This document shows positions 51,120-58,374 of a stretch of 64,000 nucleotides of DNA, one piece after another. The stretch is from Streptomyces sp. HD (lineage in GTDB: Bacteria; Actinomycetota; Actinomycetes; Streptomycetales; Streptomycetaceae). The stretch lies in assembly GCF_028369295.1 (NCBI RefSeq), contig NZ_JAQMYP010000004.1, forward strand, positions 266,802 through 330,801. Reading direction: 5' to 3'. Each line of letters opens with the position of its first letter. Position 1 is the first letter of the stretch. Both the position numbers and the translations under genes were made by a program. The notes beneath the pieces were generated by a model, which saw only the letters and a list, made by a program, of their open reading frames with translations, had not been told where the DNA came from and searched no databases.

Positions 51120-52535
51120 ATGCGACACATACGCCCAACCCGACGACTGGCCACGGCAGCCGTGGGAGCGGCCGTACTCCTCGGCTGCGTCTCGGGACCG
51201 GCCGCGTCCCAGTCCTCGCGGGACCCGCGACCCGGGGCCGAGGCCAAGCGGGTGCTGGTCTTCTCCAAGACGGCCGGCTTCCGCCACGACTCGATCCCCG
51301 ACGGCGTCGCCGCGGTGAAACAGCTCGGCGAGACGGGCGGATTCACGGTCGACGCGACGGAGGACGCCACCGCGTTCACCGCCGCCAACCTGCGCCGCTA
51401 CGCCGCGGTCGTGTTCCTGTCCACGACCGGAGACGTCCTCGACGCCACCCAGCAGAACGCGTTCGAGGGCTACATCCGCCAGGGCGGCGCATATGTCGGC
51501 GTCCACGCGGCGGCCGACACCGAGTACGACTGGGAGTTCTACGGCGGCGTCGCCGGTGCCTACTTCCAGTCGCACCCGGCGATCCAGCCCGCGACCGTCG
51601 ACGTCGAGGACCACGCCCACCCGGCGACCTCGGGTCTGGCGCAGACCTGGAACCGCACCGACGAGTGGTACAACTACCGCTCGAATCCTCGGGATCGGGT
51701 CCATGTCCTGGCGTCCCTCGACGAGTCCTCGTACGCCGGCGGCACCATGAACGGCGATCACCCGATCGCCTGGTGCCAGAACTACCAGGGCGGCCGCGCC
51801 TTCTACACCGGGGGCGGCCACACCAAGGAGTCCTACGCCGAGCCCGCCTTCCGTCAGCACCTGCTCGGCGGAATCCGCTGGGCCATCGGCGACGCCCAGG
51901 CCGACTGCCGCCCGGAGAACGGCTACCGCCGGCTCTTCGACGGCACCCGGGCATCCCTGGACGCCTGGCGACAGGCCGGCCCCGGCTCCTTCACCCTGTC
52001 CGACGACGGTACCCTCACGACGACCGGCGGCATGGGCATGCTCTGGTACGCCGGGTCGGGCTTCGGGTCGTACTCCCTGAAGCTCGACTGGAGGATGGCC
52101 GGCGACGACAACTCCGGTGTGTTCGTGGGCTTCCCGCCCTCGGACGACCCGTGGTCGGCCGTCAACAACGGGTACGAGATCCAGATCGACGCGACCGACG
52201 CCGCCGACCGCACCACCGGCGCGGTGTACGGCTTCAAGTCCGCCGATCTGAAGAAGCGCGACCGTGTGCTGAACCCGCCGGGGCAGTGGAACACGTACGA
52301 GATCCGCGTGGAGGGCGAACGCCTCCGCGTCTATCTCAACGGTGTGAAGATCAACGACTTCACCAACACCGACCCGGCCCGGAGCCTCACCGACGGACAC
52401 CTCGGCATCCAGAACCACGGAGCCGACGACGAGGTGTCCTTCCGGGACATCCGGATCAAGGAACTGCCCGCGAAGACCGACGAGTCCGCCAACTCCGCCA
52501 CATCCGCCGGACTCATGGCTTCGCAGGGCGACTGA
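51120..52535 (+). CDS. Secreted ThuA domain fused to DUF1080 (3-keto-disaccharide hydrolase type)
   Basis: A 471-residue protein with a signal peptide whose hydrophobic core ends in LLGC, so possibly a lipoprotein. Residues about 42-260 are a ThuA-like (trehalose-utilisation) class I glutamine amidotransferase-fold domain: RVLVFSKTAGFRHDSI, GGAYVGVHAAADTEYDW, HPATSGLAQTWNRTDEWYNY. About 270-455 are a DUF1080 jelly roll (YRRLFDGTRASLDAWR, GEYEIQIDATDA-like NNGYEIQIDA, YEIRVEGERLRVYLNGVKINDF), a family with 3-keto-disaccharide hydrolase members. Together with the PQQ dehydrogenase upstream it suggests extracellular oxidation of a glycoside to a 3-keto sugar and its cleavage. AGGAGG upstream of the ATG. 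Confidence 0.85.
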   Translation: MRHIRPTRRLATAAVGAAVLLGCVSGPAASQSSRDPRPGAEAKRVLVFSKTAGFRHDSIPDGVAAVKQLGETGGFTVDATEDATAFTAANLRRYAAVVFLSTTGDVLDATQQNAFEGYIRQGGAYVGVHAAADTEYDWEFYGGVAGAYFQSHPAIQPATVDVEDHAHPATSGLAQTWNRTDEWYNYRSNPRDRVHVLASLDESSYAGGTMNGDHPIAWCQNYQGGRAFYTGGGHTKESYAEPAFRQHLLGGIRWAIGDAQADCRPENGYRRLFDGTRASLDAWRQAGPGSFTLSDDGTLTTTGGMGMLWYAGSGFGSYSLKLDWRMAGDDNSGVFVGFPPSDDPWSAVNNGYEIQIDATDAADRTTGAVYGFKSADLKKRDRVLNPPGQWNTYEIRVEGERLRVYLNGVKINDFTNTDPARSLTDGHLGIQNHGADDEVSFRDIRIKELPAKTDESANSATSAGLMASQGD

Positions 52536-52537
52536 GC

Positions 52538-52575
52538 GACGGCGGGCGGGGGACGCCGGACCTCCGCCCGCCGTC
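52538..52575 (+). terminator. Hairpin after the ThuA-DUF1080 gene
   Basis: Perfect 12-bp arms (52538-52549 and 52564-52575, GACGGCGGGCGG) with a 14-base loop, directly followed by TT. It may end the sugar-uptake transcript or attenuate readthrough into the inositol-phosphate synthase and ebo genes, 75 bp downstream. Confidence 0.7.
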
Positions 52576-52649
52576 TTGGCCCCACCGGGCCCTCGCCAGG
52601 GGCCCGGCCCCGGGGCATTCCATACGACGCGTTCGACAAGGAGGCCGCC

Positions 52650-53831
52650 ATGTCCGCGCGCATGTCCATTTCCCCGTCCGAACCGCGCGTCGGCGTCTGG
52701 CTGATCGGGGCGCGCGGTTCCGTCGCCACGACCGTCGTCGCCGGGTGCGCCGCCGTCACCGCGGGCCTGCACCCGCCGACGGGCCTGGTCACCGAGACGC
52801 CGATGTTCGCGGACAGCGGTCTGCCCGCCCTGTCGTCCCTGGTCTTCGGCGGCCACGACACGGTGGACTGCCCCCTGCCCAAACGCGCGGAGGCCCTGGC
52901 AGCAGGCGGCGTTCTGCCCCCGGGACTGACCACCGCGGTCCGCTCCGAACTCGCCGCCGCGGACAGGGAGATCAGGCCCGGCGGCCCCCTCCCCGGTGAC
53001 ACACGAGACGACGACGAACTGATCACGGCCTTCGCGTCCGACATCCGGGACTTCATACGACGGTGTGCGCTCGCCCGGGCGGTCGTGGTGAACGTCGCCT
53101 CCACCGAGCCCACGCCCACCGACACCGCCCTGCCCCCGAGCTCGCTGTACGCGGCGGCGGCCCTGCGTGCGGGCTGCCCCTACGTGAACTTCACCCCGTC
53201 GACCGGCCTGGACCACCCCGCGCTGGCCGCCCTGCGATCGTCGACCGGCCTGCCCTTCGCGGGCCGCGACGGCAAGACGGGCCAGACACTGCTCCGCTCG
53301 GTCCTGGGCCCGATGTTCACCGGGCGTGCCCTGACGGTCCGCGCCTGGTCCGGCACGAACCTCCTCGGCGGCGGCGACGGCGCCTCCCTGGCCGACCCGG
53401 CCGCCGCGGCCGCGAAGAACGCCGGCAAGGACCGGGTACTCGCGGACACCCTCGCCACACCCCCCGAGGGCGAGGTCCACATCGACGACGTCCCGGCACT
53501 CGGCGACTGGAAGACCGCCTGGGACCACATCGCCTTCGACGGCTTCCTCGGCACGCGCATGATCCTCCAGACCATCTGGCAGGGCTGCGATTCGTCCCTG
53601 GCGGCACCACTGATCCTCGACCTGGCCCGACTGACCGCCCGATCCCATGAAGCGGGCCTCTCCGGCCCACTCGCCGAACTGGGCTTCTACTTCAAGGACC
53701 CGGTGGGGGAGGGGCCGGCAGCACTGGGCGAGCAGTACGCGGCACTCAGGGGATTCGCCGAGCGCCTGACGGCCCGCGAAGGGCATACATGTCCTGCGCA
53801 GGACACGGGTTCCGACAGGGACCGTCCGTGA
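52650..53831 (+). CDS. Myo-inositol-1-phosphate synthase family protein
   Basis: A 393-residue NAD-dependent sugar-phosphate cyclase that turns glucose-6-phosphate into inositol-1-phosphate. The NAD fold opens with VGVWLIGARGSVATTVVAG (14-32); VNVASTEPTP and YVNFTPSTG are further marks. The catalytic region NLLGGGDGASLADP with KNAGKDRVL corresponds to the NNxGNGDG...SK...SK block, and WDHIAFDGFLG with CDSSLAAPLILDLARL is the C-terminal signature. AAGGAGG precedes the ATG. Its last 4 bp (GTGA) overlap the GTG of the prenyltransferase remnant. Within an ebo-like operon it takes the slot that elsewhere holds a dehydroquinate-synthase-like cyclase (EboD). Confidence 0.88.
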   Translation: MSARMSISPSEPRVGVWLIGARGSVATTVVAGCAAVTAGLHPPTGLVTETPMFADSGLPALSSLVFGGHDTVDCPLPKRAEALAAGGVLPPGLTTAVRSELAAADREIRPGGPLPGDTRDDDELITAFASDIRDFIRRCALARAVVVNVASTEPTPTDTALPPSSLYAAAALRAGCPYVNFTPSTGLDHPALAALRSSTGLPFAGRDGKTGQTLLRSVLGPMFTGRALTVRAWSGTNLLGGGDGASLADPAAAAAKNAGKDRVLADTLATPPEGEVHIDDVPALGDWKTAWDHIAFDGFLGTRMILQTIWQGCDSSLAAPLILDLARLTARSHEAGLSGPLAELGFYFKDPVGEGPAALGEQYAALRGFAERLTAREGHTCPAQDTGSDRDRP

Positions 53832-54237
53832 ACCGGCGCCCGAGGCCTCGGACACCGTCGTCCGCCAGCGGTGGTGGGGTGTGTACCGGTGGGGTGTGTT
53901 CCGGTCGGTTGCGTTTGGCTGGGTGGAGCTGCTTCGGGTGTCCGGGCTGTTCGGCGTCCTTGGAGTTTCGCGTGCTGTTGTCCGCCAGCGGTGCTGGGGT
54001 GTGTTCCGGTCGGCTGCGCTGGCTCGGGTGGAACTGCTTCGGGTGTCCGGGCTGTTCGGCGTCCTCGGAGCCTCGCGTGCTGTCGCCCGCCCACGGGGCT
54101 GGCGTGTGTCCCGGTCGACTGGGCTCTCCCGGGGCGAACTGCTGTGCCCGCTCGCGCTGTTCACCATCCCGGGCGACGCCATGGGCGGGCGCAGCGGCCT
54201 CTGCCACCGCCACGGAAGGAAGGTGAGCGTCGGATGA
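53828..54237 (+). pseudogene. eboC: Remnant of UbiA-type prenyltransferase (EboC-like), N-terminal fragment in tandem
   Basis: This 402-bp stretch lacks an intact gene although the flanking genes overlap it as if one were there: a GTG at 53828 overlaps the inositol-phosphate synthase stop, and TGA at 54235-54237 overlaps the next ATG (ATGA). In the frame ending at that stop, high-GC third positions continue into ELLCPLALFTIPGDAMGGRSG, which fits the first helix of UbiA prenyltransferases (leucine-rich segment, then PGD and a Gly-rich turn). About 105 bp (35 codons) containing ELLRVSGLFGVLG is repeated before it. The opening GTG is in another frame, and the remaining six or more helices of a UbiA protein are absent. 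The assignment rests on position and this short match. Confidence 0.5.
53860..54190 (+). repeat. Three tandem copies of a ~105-bp (35-codon) unit
   Basis: Units at 53860-53979, 53980-54084 and 54085-54190. Copy 1 is 120 bp because of an internal 15-bp duplication (GGGGTGTGT-type). Copies 1 and 2 are nearly identical; copy 3 has diverged. Unit length keeps one frame open. Confidence 0.8.
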
Positions 54238-55274
54238 GCCACGCGACGTCCGCCCGAGCACGGTCCGTCGATGCGCCGGAGGGCGGCGCCGACCTCCACG
54301 GCAGCCACACCCACGGCACCGGCGCCGAGCACGCCACCGCCGTCTCCCCGACTCCGGCGGTCACCCCGCTCCGCCTCGGCTACGGCACCAACGGTCTCGC
54401 CGACCTCCGCCTCGACGACGCCCTGGCCCTGCTCGCCGACCTCGGCTACGACGGCGTCGGCCTGACGCTCGATCACATGCACCTCGACCCCCTCGCCCCT
54501 GGCCTCGCCGCCCGCACCCGTCGCCTCGCGGCCCGGCTGGACACGCTCGGTCTGGACGTCACCGTGGAGACGGGCGCCCGCTACGTACTCGACCCGCGCC
54601 GCAAGCACGGCCCCTCTCTTCTCGACCCCGCCCCCGACGACCGCGCCCGCCGCATCGACCTGCTGATCCGCGCCGTCCAGGTCGCCGCCGACCTCGGCGC
54701 GCACGCCGTCCACTGCTTCAGCGGCATCACTCCGCCGGGAACGGACCCCGACACGGCCTGGCACCGACTGGCCGACGCGCTCACTCCCGTCCTGAACGCC
54801 GCCACCACGGCCGGCGTCCCGCTCGCCGTCGAACCCGAACCGGGCCACCTCCTCTCCACCCTCGCCGACTTCCACCGCCTCCACCGCACCCTCGGCGAAC
54901 CCCAACACCTCGGCCTGACCCTCGACATCGGCCACTGCCAATGCCTCGAACCCCTCTCTCCCGCCGACTGCGTACGCGCCGCCGCCCCCTGGCTGCGTCA
55001 CGTCCAGATCGAGGACATGCGCCGCGGCATCCATGAACACCTCCCCTTAGGCGACGGCGAGATCGACTTCCCACCCGTCCTCGCCGCCCTCACCGCCACC
55101 GGCTACCAGGGCCTGACCGTCGTCGAACTGCCCCGCCACTCCCACGCGGGCCCCCACTTCGCCGAACTCTCCCTCCCGTTCCTCCGCCGAGCCGAGGCCA
55201 CGGCCACCCGATCCCCCGCACTCGACCCGTCTCCTGGCGATCCCTCCGCCACCCCCGAAGGGAGCACCTCATGA
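54234..55274 (+). CDS. TIM-barrel sugar phosphate isomerase/epimerase (ebo operon)
   Basis: A 346-residue xylose-isomerase-like TIM barrel. After a His/Ala-rich 45-residue head it begins LRLGYGTNGLADLRLDDALALLADLGYDGVGLTLD; metal-site candidates are Glu in LAVEPEPGHL, Asp/His in LTLDIGHCQCL, His in RHVQIEDM and Glu in VVELPRHSHAGP. ATG at 54234 follows GGAAGGAAGG. It overlaps its neighbours at both ends (ATGA upstream with the remnant's TGA, ATGA downstream with eboA), so it belongs to the coupled operon. Substrate unknown. Confidence 0.87.
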   Translation: MSHATSARARSVDAPEGGADLHGSHTHGTGAEHATAVSPTPAVTPLRLGYGTNGLADLRLDDALALLADLGYDGVGLTLDHMHLDPLAPGLAARTRRLAARLDTLGLDVTVETGARYVLDPRRKHGPSLLDPAPDDRARRIDLLIRAVQVAADLGAHAVHCFSGITPPGTDPDTAWHRLADALTPVLNAATTAGVPLAVEPEPGHLLSTLADFHRLHRTLGEPQHLGLTLDIGHCQCLEPLSPADCVRAAAPWLRHVQIEDMRRGIHEHLPLGDGEIDFPPVLAALTATGYQGLTVVELPRHSHAGPHFAELSLPFLRRAEATATRSPALDPSPGDPSATPEGSTS

Positions 55275-56278
55275 CCCACCCCCGCACCAGCCCGGCAACC
55301 CCGGGCGCGGGCCCCGACGGCCAACCGTTCACCGCGGCCCCGACGGACCGTGAAGTGCGCCCCGGCGAAGCTCTCCCAGGTGCAGGGCGTCACGCGGGCT
55401 CCGAGAGCTGGGCCGGTACGGAGGCTCGGACGAGCGTTCAGGGCCGGTCGGGTGCCGACGGCTGGGCGAGTGCCGACGGCCGGGCGGATGCCCAAGGCCG
55501 GGCGGATGCCCAAGGCCCGACCAGCCAGCGGCGCCCGACCAGCCAGCGGCGCCAGCGCCTTGCGGGGGCGAGCGCCGAGAGTCGGTCGGACGGTGAGGGC
55601 ACGACCCGGCCTCTCACCCCGCCCACGGAGCTGCGCGGGCACCTCGACGCCCGCCTCAGTGGCGCCGCCCGCGCCTGGCTCCACCAGGCACTCGACGAGG
55701 CCGCCGCCAACCCCGGCACCCACGGGCCCATCTCCGTCTGGGAGCTGCGCATCGCCGAGGCCGGACGCCGCTGTGGCCCCGAGCACGCCGACTCCGCCCG
55801 CGTCCTCATCCTGCACGCGGCCCGCGCCGACACCGACGCCCTCACCCGGGTCTACTTCCAGGGCACCGCCGCCGAACGCCGAGCAGTCCTGCACGCACTG
55901 CCCCACCTGGTGCCCGACCGGGAGGCCCTCCCGCTCGTCGAGGACGCCCTGCGCACCAACGACACCCGGCTCCTCGCCGCCGCCGTCGGCCCCTACGCCG
56001 CCCGGCACCTCGACCCCCACCAGTGGCGGCACGCCGTCCTGAAGTGCCTGTTCACCGGTGTGCCCGTCGACACGGTGGCCGACCTGGAGCACCGCGCCCA
56101 CCGCGACACCGAACTCGCCCGCATGCTCGGCGACTACGCCGCCGAACGCACCGCCGCGGGCCGCCCCGTACCCGAAGACCTGTACCGCGTCCTGACCCTG
56201 ACCGACCCCACGGCCACCCCACCCGCGCCCGCCGCCCAGCACGGCGGCACCCGCGGAACCGACGGCAAGGAGTCCTGA
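55271..56278 (+). CDS. eboA: EboA-domain protein
   Basis: A 335-residue protein of the EboA family, a component of the ebo metabolite-traffic clusters of cyanobacteria, Bacteroidetes and actinobacteria; biochemical role unknown. The family domain is residues about 117-310: LRGHLDARLSGAARAWLHQAL, HADSARVLILHAARADTDALTRVYFQGTAAERRAVLHALPHL, AVGPYAARHLDPHQWRHAVLKCLFTGVP. The first ~115 residues are low-complexity (Ala/Gly/Arg/Asp) and carry two pairs of perfect 18-bp tandem repeats. ATG overlaps the upstream stop by 4 bp; the stop overlaps the next start (TGATG). Confidence 0.85.
   Translation: MTHPRTSPATPGAGPDGQPFTAAPTDREVRPGEALPGAGRHAGSESWAGTEARTSVQGRSGADGWASADGRADAQGRADAQGPTSQRRPTSQRRQRLAGASAESRSDGEGTTRPLTPPTELRGHLDARLSGAARAWLHQALDEAAANPGTHGPISVWELRIAEAGRRCGPEHADSARVLILHAARADTDALTRVYFQGTAAERRAVLHALPHLVPDREALPLVEDALRTNDTRLLAAAVGPYAARHLDPHQWRHAVLKCLFTGVPVDTVADLEHRAHRDTELARMLGDYAAERTAAGRPVPEDLYRVLTLTDPTATPPAPAAQHGGTRGTDGKES
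55480..55551 (+). repeat. Two adjacent pairs of perfect 18-bp tandem repeats inside eboA
   Basis: CCGGGCGGATGCCCAAGG at 55480-55497 and 55498-55515, then CCCGACCAGCCAGCGGCG at 55516-55533 and 55534-55551. Older degenerate copies of an 18-bp unit seem to lie upstream (from about 55450). All keep the frame. Confidence 0.9.
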
Positions 56279-57201
56279 TGCGCCTCTTCGACCCCCACAT
56301 CCACATGACGTCACGCACCACCGACGACTACGAGGCCATGTATGCCGCCGGCGTCCGCGCCGTCGTCGAGCCCTCCTTCTGGCTCGGCCAGCCCCGCACC
56401 TCACCCGCCTCCTTCCTCGACTACTTCGACTCCCTCCTCGGCTGGGAGCCCTTCCGCGCCGCCCAGTACGGCATCGCCCACCACTGCACGCTCGCCCTCA
56501 ACCCCAAGGAGGCGAACGACCCGCGCTGTGTCCCCGTCCTCGACGAACTGCCCCGGTATCTGGTCAAGGACCAGGTCGTCGCCGTCGGCGAGATCGGCTA
56601 CGACTCGATGACGCCTGCCGAGGACACCGCCCTGGCCACCCAGCTCCAGCTCGCCGCCGACCACGAGCTGCCCGCCCTCGTACACACCCCGCACCGCGAC
56701 AAGCTGGCCGGCCTGCGCCGCACCCTCGATGTCGTCCGCGAGTCCGCACTGCCCCCGGACCGCGTCCTGGTCGACCACCTCAACGAGACGACGGTCAAGG
56801 AGGCCAAGGACAGCGGCTGCTGGCTCGGCTTCTCCGTCTATCCCGACACCAAGATGGACGAGGAGCGGATGGTCGCGATCCTCCGCGCGTACGGGCCCGA
56901 GCAGGTGCTGGTGAACTCGGCCGCCGACTGGGGCAAGAGCGACCCCCTGAAGACCCGCAAGGTCGCCGACCTGATGCTGGCCGAGGGGTTCGGCGAGGAC
57001 GACGTGGACCGGGTGCTGTGGCGCAACCCCGTCGCCTTCTACGGGCTCAGCGGTCGCCTCACCCTCGACGTGGCCACCCCGCAGGCGACCCACGAGGGCA
57101 ACTCCATCCTCCGTGGCGCTCCGAAGGAGCCCGGCGAGGAGCCGGTCGGTGCACCGAGCGAGCGGGACGACCCGGCCGCCGCCCCGGCCCCGGGGGCGTG
57201 A
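56278..57201 (+). CDS. eboB: TatD-family metal-dependent hydrolase (EboB-like)
   Basis: A 307-residue amidohydrolase-superfamily TIM barrel. The HxH metal pair is in FDPHIHMTSRT (residues 7 and 9), the Glu in VAVGEIGYDS, His in LPALVHTPHRDK and VDHLNETT, and a late Asp in LVNSAADWGKSDP. This branch differs from DNase-type TatD and is the one found in ebo clusters. The ATG at 56278 shares a base with the eboA stop (TGATG). A Pro/Ala-rich tail follows. EboE starts 3 bp after its stop. Role in the cluster is unproven. Confidence 0.85.
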   Translation: MRLFDPHIHMTSRTTDDYEAMYAAGVRAVVEPSFWLGQPRTSPASFLDYFDSLLGWEPFRAAQYGIAHHCTLALNPKEANDPRCVPVLDELPRYLVKDQVVAVGEIGYDSMTPAEDTALATQLQLAADHELPALVHTPHRDKLAGLRRTLDVVRESALPPDRVLVDHLNETTVKEAKDSGCWLGFSVYPDTKMDEERMVAILRAYGPEQVLVNSAADWGKSDPLKTRKVADLMLAEGFGEDDVDRVLWRNPVAFYGLSGRLTLDVATPQATHEGNSILRGAPKEPGEEPVGAPSERDDPAAAPAPGA

Positions 57202-57204
57202 GCC

Positions 57205-58374
57205 ATGCGCTTCCGCCACCCCGACGGCTCCACCGTCCACCTTGCCTACTGCACCAACGTCCACCCGGCCGAGACCCTCGACGGTGTCCGCGCCCAACTC
57301 CGGGACCACTGCGAGCCCGTCCGCCGACGGCTCGGCCGTGACCGCCTCGGCATCGGCCTGTGGCTCGCCAAGGACGCCGCCCGCACTCTCGTCTCCGACC
57401 CGTCCGCCCTGCGCGGCCTGCGCACCGAGCTCGATCGGCGCGGCCTTGAGGTCGTCACCCTCAATGGCTTCCCCTATGAGGGATTCGGCGCCGAAGAGGT
57501 CAAGTACCGCGTCTACAAGCCGGACTGGGCCGACCCCGAACGACTCGACCACACCACCTCCCTCGCCCGCGTCCTCGCCGGCCTCCTCCCCGACGACGTC
57601 ACCCACGGCAGCATCTCCACCCTGCCCCTCGCCTGGCGCACCGCCTACGACGACGGCCGTCCAGAGACCGCCCGCACCGCCCTGCTCACCCTCGCCGAAC
57701 GCCTGGACGCCCTGGAGGAGTTGACCGGGCGCGACATCCGCGTCGGCCTCGAACCCGAACCCGGCTGCACCGTCGAGACCACGGCCGACGCCATCGCACC
57801 CCTCGCCGCCGTCGGCCACGACCGTATCGGCATCTGCGTCGACACCTGTCACCTCGCCACCTCCTTCGAAGATCCGCACATCGCCCTGGATGCGCTCACC
57901 GAAGCCCGCATCCCAGTCGTCAAGTCCCAGCTCTCAGCCGCCCTGCACGCCGAACACCCCCATCTCCCCGATGTCCGCGAGGCCCTCGCCGCCTTCGACG
58001 AACCCCGCTTCCTGCACCAGACCCGCACCGCCACCGCCGCCGGCCTGCGCGGCACCGACGACCTCGGTGAGGCCCTGAAGGGCGACGCCCTGCCCGACGC
58101 CTCTGCGTGGCGCGCCCACTTCCATGTCCCGCTCCACGCGGCCCCCGCCGCGCCCCTCACCGCCACGCTCCCCGTCCTCAAAGCCGCCCTGAGCCGCCTC
58201 GTCGGCGGCCCGCAGCCACTCACCCGCCACCTCGAAGTCGAGACGTACACCTGGCAGGCGCTCCCCCTCGAACTGCGACCCCGCTTCCGCAGCCAGCTCG
58301 TCGACGGCATCGCCGCCGAACTCACCCTCGCCCGCGACCTGTTGACGGACCTCGGCCTGAAGGAGCTGCCATGA
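57205..58374 (+). CDS. eboE: Metabolite traffic protein EboE (xylose-isomerase-like)
   Basis: A 389-residue TIM-barrel protein that matches EboE: LAYCTNVHPAETLDGVRAQL near the start, VTLNGFPYEGF, RVGLEPEPGC, GICVDTCHLATSFEDP, and LEVETYTWQALP near the end. It has the metal-ligand pattern of sugar isomerases (Glu, Asp, His, Glu). EboE is needed for transport of a precursor to the periplasm in cyanobacterial scytonemin synthesis; the chemical step is unknown. The ATG lies 3 bp after the TatD-like gene, and its last 4 bp (ATGA) overlap the start of the phosphodiesterase gene. Confidence 0.9.
   Translation: MRFRHPDGSTVHLAYCTNVHPAETLDGVRAQLRDHCEPVRRRLGRDRLGIGLWLAKDAARTLVSDPSALRGLRTELDRRGLEVVTLNGFPYEGFGAEEVKYRVYKPDWADPERLDHTTSLARVLAGLLPDDVTHGSISTLPLAWRTAYDDGRPETARTALLTLAERLDALEELTGRDIRVGLEPEPGCTVETTADAIAPLAAVGHDRIGICVDTCHLATSFEDPHIALDALTEARIPVVKSQLSAALHAEHPHLPDVREALAAFDEPRFLHQTRTATAAGLRGTDDLGEALKGDALPDASAWRAHFHVPLHAAPAAPLTATLPVLKAALSRLVGGPQPLTRHLEVETYTWQALPLELRPRFRSQLVDGIAAELTLARDLLTDLGLKELP

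Noticed and set aside
53789..54226. 145-codon frame starting inside the inositol-phosphate synthase tail as a real gene
   Set aside because: Cys/Ser/Gly-rich translation caused by the tandem repeats; third-position GC falls, while another frame carries the UbiA-like segment.
46275..55040. A 2921-codon open frame on the minus strand
   Set aside because: It is antisense to nine well-supported plus-strand genes and arises because high-GC third positions remove stop codons in the opposite frame. Its translation is Gly/Val/Arg-rich with no domain.
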